NCBI GenBank assembly: GCA_965248685.1
Contig: CBDFKC010000004.1
Span: 1,054,001-1,118,000, forward strand
Source of the DNA: VYFG01 sp965248685
Lineage (GTDB): Bacteria; Pseudomonadota; Gammaproteobacteria; Arenicellales; Poriferihabitantaceae
DNA length: 64,000 nucleotides
Reading direction: 5' to 3'
Position numbers and translations under genes: made by a program. This document shows, one piece after another, positions 43,183 through 52,641 of the stretch (positions within the stretch are counted from its first letter, which is position 1; each line of letters begins with the position of its first letter). Below the pieces are notes generated by a model that was not told where the DNA came from, made no database searches, and worked only from the letters and a program-made list of their open reading frames with translations.

Positions 43183-46100
43183 ATGAAAAAACAGATTGCT
43201 AAGCATGTTTTAGCATTGAGCCTATTGGTGGTCACCGCTAGAAGTCAGGCACTGGTCATTTCTCCTGTGCTGGAGGCAATAATTGTTCCCGGGGTTGGTA
43301 CCACAGTGCAATCCATTAGCCTGGATAACCTATATACCTCTCCCGTGGTTGTCTGTACTTACAACCTGCCATCTGCCGCAGACGGAGAAGCGGTTATCAG
43401 GGTAAACAATGTTGCTGGTGGTGGATTTGATATTCAGCTGCAGCAACTCGATGTCAATCCTCCAGGCAACCCGGCAGTTGTACCAAACGATATATATTGT
43501 TTGATAGCCGAAGAAACGCTTCCCGGGCAAGCGCCTCATAGTTTACCTGGGGGTTTGATTTTCGAAGCCCATAGAACTGTTTCGACAACCACCCAAGGCC
43601 CTAATTCGCTTCCCGGAGACGACTTTAGTGGACTCGGCGTCAATGTTACCGCGGATATCGAAGGTACCTATACTAACCCGGCGGTGTTGGGCCAGGTGAT
43701 GACCTTTAATAACGCCGGTTTCAGCACCTTTTGGAGTCATGACTGCGAATCCCGGGTGCGCAATGCGTTTCAGGTCGGTGGCCCGGCAGGTACTGGAATA
43801 TGCGTTGGCAAACATAATGGGCAGTCAAACCTGCTACCAAATCCAGATAGTGAAATCCTGGGTTATATCGTGGTAGAAACTGCGACTGGCGTGAATAGCA
43901 ATGTTCGCTATCAGTCGGCGCTGGGACCAGATTCCGTTGCTGGTGTTCAGGGAGCGCCTCCCTATAACTATGGATTGAATGATGATTATATTTTCGGCGT
44001 TTCCACCATTTCGGGAATGGATGGCGGTGATGGTGGCTTTACCGTGTTGTATGGCGCGAATCCGTTTGTTAACGGCAACCTGGGTCTGGCAGTTGACGAA
44101 GAATCTGCCACCGATAACGAACGCGCGCATACCCCAGAGCAGAATGCATTCTGGGTTTTTTCTGAATCGGATTTTGGCGACGCACCAGCCAGCTATAATC
44201 AGGGTGACGCCCCGGAGCATCTGATCAGGTCCGGGTTTAGTGTAAGCGCTGCCGATGATGTGTTTGTCGGTGCGGCTTCGACCAGCGAACTGGTCGAGGT
44301 GACGGATGATTCTGACGTCGACGATGGCGCAATAATTTTCCCACCCATCGAGATTCCCAACCCAGGTGACAGTTATATTGTAAACGTACCCTATACCGGT
44401 GCCGCTCGGCTGTGTGGCTGGATTGACTTTGATATTAATGGGCAGGCAGGTGACGGTACGTTCGACCTTGATGAGCGAGTGTGCGTGGATACTACCGATG
44501 CGATTTGCAGCGGCGCTGGGGTCAGTGGGAGTTGTGCTCTAAGTTTCACAATACCTGCTGATTTTATCTTCGATGGCACCCAGGAAACCTGGGCGCGTTT
44601 TCGCACCAGTGGACTGACAACGGGCAGCGGCGCGGTAGAGTCTCCCATCGGACTTACCTTTACCGGAGAGGTAGAAGACTACCGGATAGATCCGAACACG
44701 TTACCAGTAACCTTGAGTTACTTTAGCAGCCAGGAATTTCCAATTTCGCTGTCGCTGGAGTGGCAAACTTCTTCCGAGACGTTTACCGCCGGCTTTAATA
44801 TCTGGGGCCAGGTGAATGCTGACTGGGTCCAGCTTAATCGGGAAATAATCAGAACGACCCAGCTGGATTCGGTGCTTCCCCAGAACTATCACACCCTGGT
44901 ATCCATCGACAATTTGGACGGACCGTTAACCGCAGTGGCGATAACCAGCGTTGATGTAAATGGTTTCGAACAAGGCTTTGGGCCTTTTGATCCGGGCCAA
45001 CGCTATGGCAGTGAATCCAGTTTTGCGCCGATTCAATGGGATTCGATTCGCCGAGAATTCGATCAGCGCATGGCGGCCCGGGGTTACGTCCAGGTGAATC
45101 AGAAATGGCGTAAGTTAACTCCCCAATTGTCCGAAAGATTAGCTCGACAAGTAGGCAACGCAGAGGTCGTAGCGCATCTTGGGGTGATTGACGATGGCAT
45201 GGTAAGGGTCACTTTTGAAGAGTTGTTTTCCGCGGGGATAGATCTGTCGGGAATTCTTAAACGAGATCTGGCTCTGACCTACAAAGCTCAGTCGGTATCA
45301 CGACGAGTCGGGGGGCCAGGCAGACATTTCGGTCCGGGCTCCTTCCTTGATTTTTATGGCGAAGCCCCGAAAGGTAGTGATGCGTTATATATCCCGGAGA
45401 ATGTGTATCAATTGGGCAAGGATCCAACCAAAGCATTGCCGGTAGAGCGAATTCGGAGGCTGCCGGGGGAGTCCCCTACGACCTATCTGACGACCCGCCG
45501 GGTCGAGGAGGACAATCAGTATTCGAATATATTGCCGAGCGGTGATCCGTTTCTGATGGCGATCCTGTTTGCCTTTGGCGGCAATTACGCGACCTTCCCG
45601 GCGTTGACCCTGCCGGGCTATGGAATGGAAGTATCAGCAGATATCGATACCACCCAGGAAAGTCGAGTTGAAGTCCATCTGGGAGCGATCAGCAATCCGC
45701 CGGCACAGGATCTGGACGGAGACGGTGCCGTGGATCCGGACCATGCGGTTGAGATACTGGTCAATGGTCATGCTGCTGTACTGGATAATCCAACCTTGGA
45801 TGGCTTTGGCGACTGGCTGGTGACCGGAACCCTGGCTCCTGGAATCTTGCAGCCGGGTAGCAATGAGTTGCGAATCCATATGCTGGCAACGGGTTATACC
45901 CAAACCGATCTGATTGCGCTGGATGGCTATGGAGTGCACTACCCGAGACCTTTGAATATGGTCCAGGACAAGCTGGAGATAGGCGAGATTAATAATGAGG
46001 CGAATCCGGGGGCAGAAGGCTATACGGTGAACGGCCTGACCCGGCGTACGGCCCATGTCTACGCCTTCAATCCATCGTCGGATGATCGCCCGGGTAATCT

Positions 46101-47418
46101 GGTGCGGCTGAAATCCGAGAGCAGCTATCTGGGCCGCGGATTGTATAGCGCAAGCTTTCCTACGGTGGGCGATAGTGGAGCCCGCTACTGGGTATCGACG
46201 GCGGCAGAATTTGGCCAGGCCTCGATTACCCCAAGTGTGGCGAGCAGTGACCTGCTATCGCGTCAGGGAAATTACCTGTTAATCGGCCATGCGAGCTTCC
46301 TGCCCCTGTCTGGTCAGAATGCACCAGAGGATCATAAGCTGAATGAGTATATTGCGGCCAAGGAGTTGGAGGGTTATACCCCGGTAGTAGTTGATATCGC
46401 GGATATCGTGGAAGATTTTGGCTTTGGTATGAAGACGCCGGATGCGCTAACGCGATACTTGAAAGCGGCGGATGCGTCGTTTGCTTATGATCATGCGTTG
46501 TTAATCGGCGGTAATGTCAACGATTACCTGAATAAGGTGGGCGATCCGGCTAATCCACCGATCAGCTATATCCCGACCAGGTATGCGGTGACTTCGGAGC
46601 GGTTAGTGTATACGCCAACAGATGCGTTGATCGTGGACTTTGATGGAGATGAGATATCAGATAAAGCGCTAGGCCGCTGGCCGGTACGAACCGAAGCAGA
46701 GCTTGGTTATATAGTGGACAAGACCCTGGCTTATGGAGACGCAAGTAGTGGCGTCTATCAGGATCGCACGGCGTTGTTGATTGCGGAAGAGGTAACGCCC
46801 CAGGAGGGATTTAATTTTAAACTCCAAATGGAGCGGATCAATCAAAAGCTGGCATCGTTGAATCCGTCAGATGCGGCCAATCCGATAAAGTGGGACGTGA
46901 CCGCGGGTGCGGTAGATAAGGTCTATCTGGACGACATCATTGCCGAGAATCCGCCTGGTGGATACCTGGCGGCGGCCCAGGTTCAGATTCAGGATGGAAT
47001 CAATCAACCGGATGGACAGGCGTTAACAATATTCGGTGGACACGGCGCGCCGATGAGTTGGTCATTTAATAATTTGATGACGCCGGCGATAGCACAGAAT
47101 AATCTGACTAATGCGGGGACACCGACGTTGATGATGCCGATGGCGTGTTATACGACGTATTACAGCGAAACCAGCACCAACACCCTGGCACATCAGTTAT
47201 TGCTGGCGGGAGACAAGGGTGCGGTTGCGATCCATGCGGCGGCAACGTTGTCGAGTTATCAGGATAATGAACGGATGGGCACGGCGGCGCTGGAGAGTCA
47301 GTTGATCGGTGGGCAGACCCTGGGGCAGGCGATCGAGCAGGCACGTCAGTCGGTGAATGTGCGGGACGTACAGATTAACTGGACCTTGCTGGGAGATCCA
47401 ACCCTGCGTCTGGAGTAG
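43183..47418 (+). CDS. Secreted multidomain C25 (gingipain-type) protease, copy 2
   Basis: 1411 residues from ATG 43183, preferred over ATG 43171 because a G-rich ribosome site precedes it and MKKQIAKHVLALSLLVV is a typical signal peptide. The N-terminal half differs from copy 1: after ~330 residues comes a GEVED-type domain (FGDAPASYNQ to GEVEDYRID, ~330-505). LPVTLSYF starts the shared module. The catalytic pair is His1287 and Cys1322, the same numbers as in copy 1. Such N-terminal domains often bind partners or surfaces. No membrane anchor or sorting domain is seen at the C-terminus, and the export route past the periplasm is unknown. Confidence 0.87.
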   Translation: MKKQIAKHVLALSLLVVTARSQALVISPVLEAIIVPGVGTTVQSISLDNLYTSPVVVCTYNLPSAADGEAVIRVNNVAGGGFDIQLQQLDVNPPGNPAVVPNDIYCLIAEETLPGQAPHSLPGGLIFEAHRTVSTTTQGPNSLPGDDFSGLGVNVTADIEGTYTNPAVLGQVMTFNNAGFSTFWSHDCESRVRNAFQVGGPAGTGICVGKHNGQSNLLPNPDSEILGYIVVETATGVNSNVRYQSALGPDSVAGVQGAPPYNYGLNDDYIFGVSTISGMDGGDGGFTVLYGANPFVNGNLGLAVDEESATDNERAHTPEQNAFWVFSESDFGDAPASYNQGDAPEHLIRSGFSVSAADDVFVGAASTSELVEVTDDSDVDDGAIIFPPIEIPNPGDSYIVNVPYTGAARLCGWIDFDINGQAGDGTFDLDERVCVDTTDAICSGAGVSGSCALSFTIPADFIFDGTQETWARFRTSGLTTGSGAVESPIGLTFTGEVEDYRIDPNTLPVTLSYFSSQEFPISLSLEWQTSSETFTAGFNIWGQVNADWVQLNREIIRTTQLDSVLPQNYHTLVSIDNLDGPLTAVAITSVDVNGFEQGFGPFDPGQRYGSESSFAPIQWDSIRREFDQRMAARGYVQVNQKWRKLTPQLSERLARQVGNAEVVAHLGVIDDGMVRVTFEELFSAGIDLSGILKRDLALTYKAQSVSRRVGGPGRHFGPGSFLDFYGEAPKGSDALYIPENVYQLGKDPTKALPVERIRRLPGESPTTYLTTRRVEEDNQYSNILPSGDPFLMAILFAFGGNYATFPALTLPGYGMEVSADIDTTQESRVEVHLGAISNPPAQDLDGDGAVDPDHAVEILVNGHAAVLDNPTLDGFGDWLVTGTLAPGILQPGSNELRIHMLATGYTQTDLIALDGYGVHYPRPLNMVQDKLEIGEINNEANPGAEGYTVNGLTRRTAHVYAFNPSSDDRPGNLVRLKSESSYLGRGLYSASFPTVGDSGARYWVSTAAEFGQASITPSVASSDLLSRQGNYLLIGHASFLPLSGQNAPEDHKLNEYIAAKELEGYTPVVVDIADIVEDFGFGMKTPDALTRYLKAADASFAYDHALLIGGNVNDYLNKVGDPANPPISYIPTRYAVTSERLVYTPTDALIVDFDGDEISDKALGRWPVRTEAELGYIVDKTLAYGDASSGVYQDRTALLIAEEVTPQEGFNFKLQMERINQKLASLNPSDAANPIKWDVTAGAVDKVYLDDIIAENPPGGYLAAAQVQIQDGINQPDGQALTIFGGHGAPMSWSFNNLMTPAIAQNNLTNAGTPTLMMPMACYTTYYSETSTNTLAHQLLLAGDKGAVAIHAAATLSSYQDNERMGTAALESQLIGGQTLGQAIEQARQSVNVRDVQINWTLLGDPTLRLE

Positions 47419-47426
47419 CTGCGGGT
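44701..47426 (+). repeat. 2726-bp duplicated 3' module, copy 2
   Basis: Counterpart of 40206-42931 with equal length. The strong nucleotide identity in the protease part, against greater divergence around the LPVT segment, suggests gene conversion of the 3' part after an older duplication. Confidence 0.9.
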
Positions 47427-47542
47427 TAAATCCGAGTTTTAAACCAGTCGATAAAGGGATAGAATTTGACTAATTGGCCAGGGTCGGCGCGATCTGGACT
47501 TCCTTTCTATAGTTTTGCCTCATACGGATTCACCTATCAGCT

Positions 47543-49327
47543 ATGTCCTATTCCGCACCCACCCGCGATTTGTTTTTTGCCTGCACCGAAATGGCAGGCC
47601 TTGATGATATTAACCAACTGCCCGGGCTGGAAGAAGCAACCCCGGATTTACTTCAGATCATTCTGGAAGAAGCAGGCAAGTTCGGCAGTGAAGTTCTTGC
47701 TCCGATAAATCACAGCGGCGATCAGCAGGGCGCAAAACTGGTAGACGGCCAGGCGATTACCGCCGCTGGGTGGATTCCGGCCTATGCCCAGTTTATCGAG
47801 AGCGGTTGGAATGGACTTCCTTTCGACCCAGAGTACGGCGGGCAGGGATTACCCTGGGTGATTGCTACCGCGGTCAATGAAATCTGGCACTCTTCCAATA
47901 TGGCATTTGCCCTCTGCCCACTACTTACCCAGGGAGCAATTGAAGCCATTGTCGCCCACGGTACCGAGCGGCAACGTGAAACTTATCTTGGCAAACTGGT
48001 ATCTGGCGAATGGACCGGTACCATGAACCTGACCGAACCCCAAGCCGGTTCAGATTTGGCAGCGGTCAAAAGCCGGGCAATTCCCCAAGGCGATCATTTT
48101 CTGATCACTGGTCAGAAAATTTTCATTACCTATGGTGATCACGATCTTACCGAGAACATTATTCACCTGGTGCTCGCCCGGACGCCCGATGCGCCGGAAG
48201 GTGTTAAGGGCATATCATTATTTATTGTTCCCAAATTTCTCCAGGATGATAGTGGCGAGTGGACCGTTCGTAATGACGTAGAGACCCTGTCGCTGGAACA
48301 CAAGCTGGGCATTCACGCCAGCCCCACCGCGGTACTTGGATTTGGCACCAACGACGGCGCTATCGGTTATTTGGTAGGAGAAGAGAATCAGGGGTTGATG
48401 TATATGTTTACAATGATGAATGTTGCGCGCCATTCGGTTGGGGTCCAGGGATACGCATTGGGTGAACGAGCCTATCAGCAGGCGGTTCAATTCGCTTCAG
48501 AAAGAACCCAGGGAAAAGCTATCGACGATCCCATGGGCGAGCGTGTCGCTATTATTCAGCATCCCGACGTGCAACGATTATTATGGACCCAGAAGTGCCG
48601 TAACGAAGCGCTGCGATCCCTTGCCCTGGTATCTGCGGGCTATATGGACCGGATGGAGCGGCATCCAGAGCCCGAAGTAAAACAATTCTCCCGGGAAATG
48701 GTGGAAGTCCTGACGCCTATTGTCAAAGGGTATTCCACGGAATTGGGGCTGGAGAATGTTTCCCTTGGATTACAGATTCATGGTGGGATGGGATTCATCG
48801 AGGAAACTGGCGCGGCCCAGCATTACCGCGACCAGCGGATTACCCCTATTTATGAAGGCACCACCGGCATTCAGGCGCTGGATTTGGTAGGGCGCAAGCT
48901 TATTCGTGATGGTGGTCAAATGACTTGCCGGGTAGTGGAGACTATTCGCCAGGAGGTCGCTGGACTAGACAGAATAGAAGCAAAAATGGCCCAGGCGCTA
49001 ACCGCTGGCCTGGATACCCTCACCTCTGTTGCCACCGCCTTGGCGCAACGCGCTGGCACTGATATAAAAGACGTAGCAGGTGTGGCCGAACCCTATCTTA
49101 GATTGTGGGGTGTGGTTGCCTGCGGCTGGCAGATGGCAAAAGCAGCCCATTGCAGCGCGGTAGCGCTGGATCAAACGCCGGATGATAAATTCTATCAGAC
49201 CAAAATTCGTACTGCCGAATACTATTTTGCCACTGAAATGCCCAAAACCAGCTATCTGATTGCCACCATTGAGGACAGTGGTCAGCTGATTTCCAATACT
49301 GATATCGATCAGTTTCAGGTTGCCTGA
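47543..49327 (+). CDS. Acyl-CoA dehydrogenase, DmdC-type (long form)
   Basis: 594 residues, the length of the branch that includes 3-methylmercaptopropionyl-CoA dehydrogenase DmdC. FAD/substrate motifs are MNLTEPQAGSDLAAV and LITGQKIFITYGDHD; the catalytic Glu is probably that in ITPIYEGTTGIQALDLVGRK, followed by the extra C-terminal domain. It removes two hydrogens from an acyl-CoA and passes electrons to ETF. Function in DMSP-derived sulfur use is possible but there is no dmdB or dmdD beside it. It stands alone between the protease genes and a bidirectional terminator. Confidence 0.88.
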   Translation: MSYSAPTRDLFFACTEMAGLDDINQLPGLEEATPDLLQIILEEAGKFGSEVLAPINHSGDQQGAKLVDGQAITAAGWIPAYAQFIESGWNGLPFDPEYGGQGLPWVIATAVNEIWHSSNMAFALCPLLTQGAIEAIVAHGTERQRETYLGKLVSGEWTGTMNLTEPQAGSDLAAVKSRAIPQGDHFLITGQKIFITYGDHDLTENIIHLVLARTPDAPEGVKGISLFIVPKFLQDDSGEWTVRNDVETLSLEHKLGIHASPTAVLGFGTNDGAIGYLVGEENQGLMYMFTMMNVARHSVGVQGYALGERAYQQAVQFASERTQGKAIDDPMGERVAIIQHPDVQRLLWTQKCRNEALRSLALVSAGYMDRMERHPEPEVKQFSREMVEVLTPIVKGYSTELGLENVSLGLQIHGGMGFIEETGAAQHYRDQRITPIYEGTTGIQALDLVGRKLIRDGGQMTCRVVETIRQEVAGLDRIEAKMAQALTAGLDTLTSVATALAQRAGTDIKDVAGVAEPYLRLWGVVACGWQMAKAAHCSAVALDQTPDDKFYQTKIRTAEYYFATEMPKTSYLIATIEDSGQLISNTDIDQFQVA

Positions 49328-49347
49328 TTTCTCAGGTCTGCGAAAAA

Positions 49348-49370
49348 AAGGCTCCAGAGACTGGAGCCTT
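49348..49370. terminator. Bidirectional terminator between the acyl-CoA dehydrogenase and DUF4332 genes
   Basis: AAGGCTCCAG and CTGGAGCCTT form a 10-bp stem with a 3-nt loop. Five more A residues lie directly left of the stem, giving a U-run for transcripts on the minus strand; TTGTGGTTT on the right is a weaker U-rich end for the plus strand. It serves the two convergent genes. Confidence 0.88.
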
Positions 49371-49457
49371 GTGGTTTGATCCGAGCGGTTACAAAAATCC
49401 GGATAGTCGTATCGGTTTTTCCTTCAGTATGAATCGACTGTGTTTTTTGCAGACGCC

Positions 49458-49865
49458 TTAGTAGGTGACCATCGGATCCATCTGTTTGGCCTGGGCAACC
49501 CAGTTTTCCACCATTTTCAAACTTGGAACCTGACGCACCAGTTTCTTCTCCGCATTGGTTTTTTGCATCGCTTCGGTAAGGTTGCCCGGATTTCTGTTTC
49601 GAAGTTCCTTGACAGTATCTACCCCGGCGGCTTCCAGTAGCTCTGCGTATTGGGTGGCGACGCCCTTGACCCGGAACAAATCGGCCATATTTACGCAGCG
49701 TAGAATGATTGATTCACTGATTCCGGCTTTTTCCGCAATAGCTTTGCGGCCCTTAGGGTTAGCGCCATCTTTTAATAGCTTGGCCGGGCTGCTGCACCCA
49801 ATGTTGCGCAATTTTGCGCCATATGCAGGACCTATCCCTTCAATTGCTTCGATTGATTTTGCCAT
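49458..49865 (-). CDS. DUF4332 / helix-hairpin-helix protein
   Basis: 135 residues from ATG 49865, chosen because GAGGAAC lies at the right distance; an upstream extension to 49925 is less likely. IEAIEGIGPAYGAKLRNIGC at residues 5-24 and RVKGVATQYAELLEAAGV near 63 are two helix-hairpin-helix units of the DUF4332 type (DNA-polymerase/ligase-like HhH). The family is often fused to or next to other genes and may bind DNA or a partner; the role is not known. It is 79 bp downstream of dsbA on the same strand. Confidence 0.85.
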   Translation of the reverse strand: MAKSIEAIEGIGPAYGAKLRNIGCSSPAKLLKDGANPKGRKAIAEKAGISESIILRCVNMADLFRVKGVATQYAELLEAAGVDTVKELRNRNPGNLTEAMQKTNAEKKLVRQVPSLKMVENWVAQAKQMDPMVTY

Positions 49866-49944
49866 ATTGTTCCTCTTATTTGAGATGTTGTGTCGTGGGT
49901 ACAAATTTACCTGTACCACCGACAAACATCAACACGCGTGGAAC

Positions 49945-50577
49945 TTAACTCTCCCGTTCAGTGGCTGCCTTTTCAATCAAGAAGTTAATCAGGTTGATTA
50001 ATTCGTCATGACTGCCTGCCATGGATACGTTGGTGCGGTATTTGCCATCAACGATAATCGCCGGAACTCCGCTAATCCCGTATTTGCGGGACATAACCCC
50101 GGCAAAATTCAATTTGTTATTGACTGCAAATGAGTCGAAAGTGTCAATAAAAGTCTGGGGGTCAGCACCAAATCCAGCGGCCCATTCAGCTACTTGATCG
50201 GCGGTATTAAAAGGTCGACGTTCCTTATGTATGGCGTCAAAAAATTTGCCGTGTAACTGCTCGGTTAATCCAAGCGCGTCAAATGTGTAGTAGGTTCTGG
50301 CCTGGAACGCCCAATTTTGATTAAGCACAGCGGGAATCGGCACGTATTCCGCATTGTCCGGAATGTTTTCCAGCCATTTCACCAGAAATGGCTCTAACCG
50401 AAAGCAATGGGGACAGCGATACCAGAACATTTCCACCACTTCAATTTTGTCTCCGGTCTGTACAGGTTGAACTTCGCTCAGCAATTCATAATGCCCCCCT
50501 TCAATATAGGTTCCATCCTGGGCATGCACCGGGAGGAAAAAGAAAGAAAGTGCCAGGCTTAAAAAAAGTTTTTTCAT
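49945..50577 (-). CDS. dsbA: Thiol:disulfide interchange protein DsbA
   Basis: 210 residues with an N-terminal Sec signal peptide (hydrophobic 5-17, cleavage near VHAQD at about 20). The thioredoxin-fold active site is CPHC in FWYRCPHCFRLEPF (~55), and the cis-proline loop is GISGVPAIIVDG. The enzyme introduces disulfide bonds in periplasmic proteins. The two C25 proteases and other exported proteins may depend on it. Its partner DsbB is not in the window. Confidence 0.95.
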   Translation of the reverse strand: MKKLFLSLALSFFFLPVHAQDGTYIEGGHYELLSEVQPVQTGDKIEVVEMFWYRCPHCFRLEPFLVKWLENIPDNAEYVPIPAVLNQNWAFQARTYYTFDALGLTEQLHGKFFDAIHKERRPFNTADQVAEWAAGFGADPQTFIDTFDSFAVNNKLNFAGVMSRKYGISGVPAIIVDGKYRTNVSMAGSHDELINLINFLIEKAATERES

Positions 50578-50647
50578 GGGATTAAAACAGATTGGGTAAA
50601 TTTATAACGGCTATTGTACCGAACACTTAAGACTTGCTGATAGCGAA

Positions 50648-52039
50648 TTAGTTGCACTTGATTGGATTAATTTGTTCTGGGTGTCCGGCTACTAACATGG
50701 ACTTGATTTTTCCGGGAATTCCGTCGAAATCACCATTGCTCATTGCAACCACAATATTTTTCTTGGAAAACAGTGCTGGCAGCAATTGGAGCAATTGTTC
50801 AGGGCAGGAAGATACCTTGATCGGTGTTTTACTTACCAGGGCCTCGGGATTCCAGTCTAATGTTCCCCGGCTATAAAATACACAGTGATCGGCAGCAGCA
50901 ATAGCCTGCCCTAAAACTGAATTGTGATGACCCGCCGCCATAGTATTGGACCGCGGCTCGATAATGGCGATCAGCGTCGAATCCGGATGTGCAGCGCGTA
51001 ACCCTGTCAGGGTCTTGGCGATTGCGGTAGGGTGGTGGGCAAAATCTTCGTACAAGATGTAATTGTCTGAATAGAAAAGACGCTCGAGTCTTCGCGCACT
51101 CGGAATAAATTCGGATAAGGCTTCACAAGCGCGATGGCCATCGACGCCAGCCTGGGCGGTTGCTGCAATCGCAGCTAATCCGTTGGTCATATTATGGGTG
51201 CCGATACAACTCCATTGGACTTCACCAATTTTCTGACCAAGATGGAACACGGAAAATGCACTGGAGTCCGCAGAGGTGTTTTGAGCGGACCAGTCTGCCG
51301 GTGTGGACTCGGTGGAGAACGAGATTTTTTTCGACCACATTCCCATATCCATTACCCTGGACAGATTTGAGTCGTCCTGATTGACAACGATACTGCCGTT
51401 AGCTGGTACGATTCTGACCAGATGATGAAACTGACGTATTATCTGATCGATGTCATCAAAAATATCAGCATGATCAAATTCCAGATTATTCAAAATTGCT
51501 ATGGACGGGCCGTAATGGACAAATTTTGATCGCTTGTCAAAAAATGCGGTATCGTACTCATCCGCTTCGATGACGAAATACTGACCATCGCCGAGTCGTG
51601 CTGATTCAGCAAAATTGCCTGGCTTCCCGCCGATTAGGAACCCTGGGGACAACCCCAGTTGGTGCAAAATCAAACTGACCATGGCCGCGGTAGAGGTCTT
51701 GCCATGGGTGCCGGCAACCGCAATCACCTGATAGCCAGCGAGTACATTTTTCGCCAGCCAAGCAGGACCCGAGTCATAGTTGAGCTTGTTGTTGAGAACG
51801 TGTTCAACGATAGGATTACCGCGGGACAACGCATTGCCTATCAAAACACAGTCAACCTCTGGGTCAATGTGTTCCACCAGATAGCCTGGCATTACTGGGA
51901 TACCGGCTTCCGCCAATACCGTGCTCATTGGCGGATAGACATTGGCATCGCAACCACTAACCTGGTGTCCCAGGGATTTGGCAATTTGGCCAATTCCCGC
52001 CATGAAGGTGCCGCAAATTCCGGCAATAAAAATTCTCAC
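50648..52039 (-). CDS. mpl: UDP-MurNAc:L-Ala-gamma-D-Glu-meso-DAP ligase
   Basis: 463 residues of the Mur ligase family. IFIAGICGTFMAGIGQIAKSLGHQVSGCD at the N-terminus (~3-31) is the Rossmann part, VAGTHGKTSTAAM the ATP P-loop, and ILNNLEFDHADIF with ALSEFIPSARRLERL typical of Mpl. The enzyme reattaches recycled murein tripeptide to UDP-MurNAc. The upstream membrane gene overlaps it by 4 bp (ATGA). Confidence 0.94.
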   Translation of the reverse strand: MRIFIAGICGTFMAGIGQIAKSLGHQVSGCDANVYPPMSTVLAEAGIPVMPGYLVEHIDPEVDCVLIGNALSRGNPIVEHVLNNKLNYDSGPAWLAKNVLAGYQVIAVAGTHGKTSTAAMVSLILHQLGLSPGFLIGGKPGNFAESARLGDGQYFVIEADEYDTAFFDKRSKFVHYGPSIAILNNLEFDHADIFDDIDQIIRQFHHLVRIVPANGSIVVNQDDSNLSRVMDMGMWSKKISFSTESTPADWSAQNTSADSSAFSVFHLGQKIGEVQWSCIGTHNMTNGLAAIAATAQAGVDGHRACEALSEFIPSARRLERLFYSDNYILYEDFAHHPTAIAKTLTGLRAAHPDSTLIAIIEPRSNTMAAGHHNSVLGQAIAAADHCVFYSRGTLDWNPEALVSKTPIKVSSCPEQLLQLLPALFSKKNIVVAMSNGDFDGIPGKIKSMLVAGHPEQINPIKCN

Positions 52040-52557
52040 GTGGTCGGACTAAATAAGGTGACCATGATAAATTGCATTGCGAAGGTCATGAGCAGGCTGA
52101 TAAATACTCCCCGGCGCATTCTGGTTTCGATGGTTTCGCGAATGATGCAGGCCGAAACCACAATCTCCCATATCCACACTGAGACGAAAGCGAACATGGT
52201 CAAGTCCGGAGTTGTGACTGGTTCTGCACTCAACAGACGATCATTGGTCGCAATAAGCGGCATCGATACTAAATTTAAGCAGGCCGAGGTTCCGTACATT
52301 GCGCTGGCAGACTGTGTCCAGCGCGCGGCCTTGCCTGTGATCTGAAGCAGAATCATCCAGCTTACTCCGATAAACAGTACGTGGCTCGCGGCCAAGACCG
52401 CGGCGCTGGTTTCGGTGGGTAGCAAGCTGTAGCCAACCAGCAACACGACAAATGAAGCTGCAATAGATCCTATCAATAACTCGCGAGAATCTGCCAGGTC
52501 CTGGGGGTTAGACTTGAACAAACAGATTCTTATCAGTGTTTGAATTTGCTTAGGCAT
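52036..52557 (-). CDS. Hypothetical inner-membrane protein
   Basis: 173 residues with about four hydrophobic segments (~29-48, 52-75, 119-139, 147-167) after a polar N-terminus. It overlaps mpl by 4 bp and so is probably co-translated with it. No motif is recognised. A role in peptidoglycan recycling is conceivable only by position. Confidence 0.75.
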   Translation of the reverse strand: MPKQIQTLIRICLFKSNPQDLADSRELLIGSIAASFVVLLVGYSLLPTETSAAVLAASHVLFIGVSWMILLQITGKAARWTQSASAMYGTSACLNLVSMPLIATNDRLLSAEPVTTPDLTMFAFVSVWIWEIVVSACIIRETIETRMRRGVFISLLMTFAMQFIMVTLFSPTT

Positions 52558-52641
52558 TTTCCTAATTGAATTAAGCTACTTGGGCAGAATGGGCTGGGTA
52601 AATGATTCGGTCACATGCAGTTCGGATGATATCATCGACCC

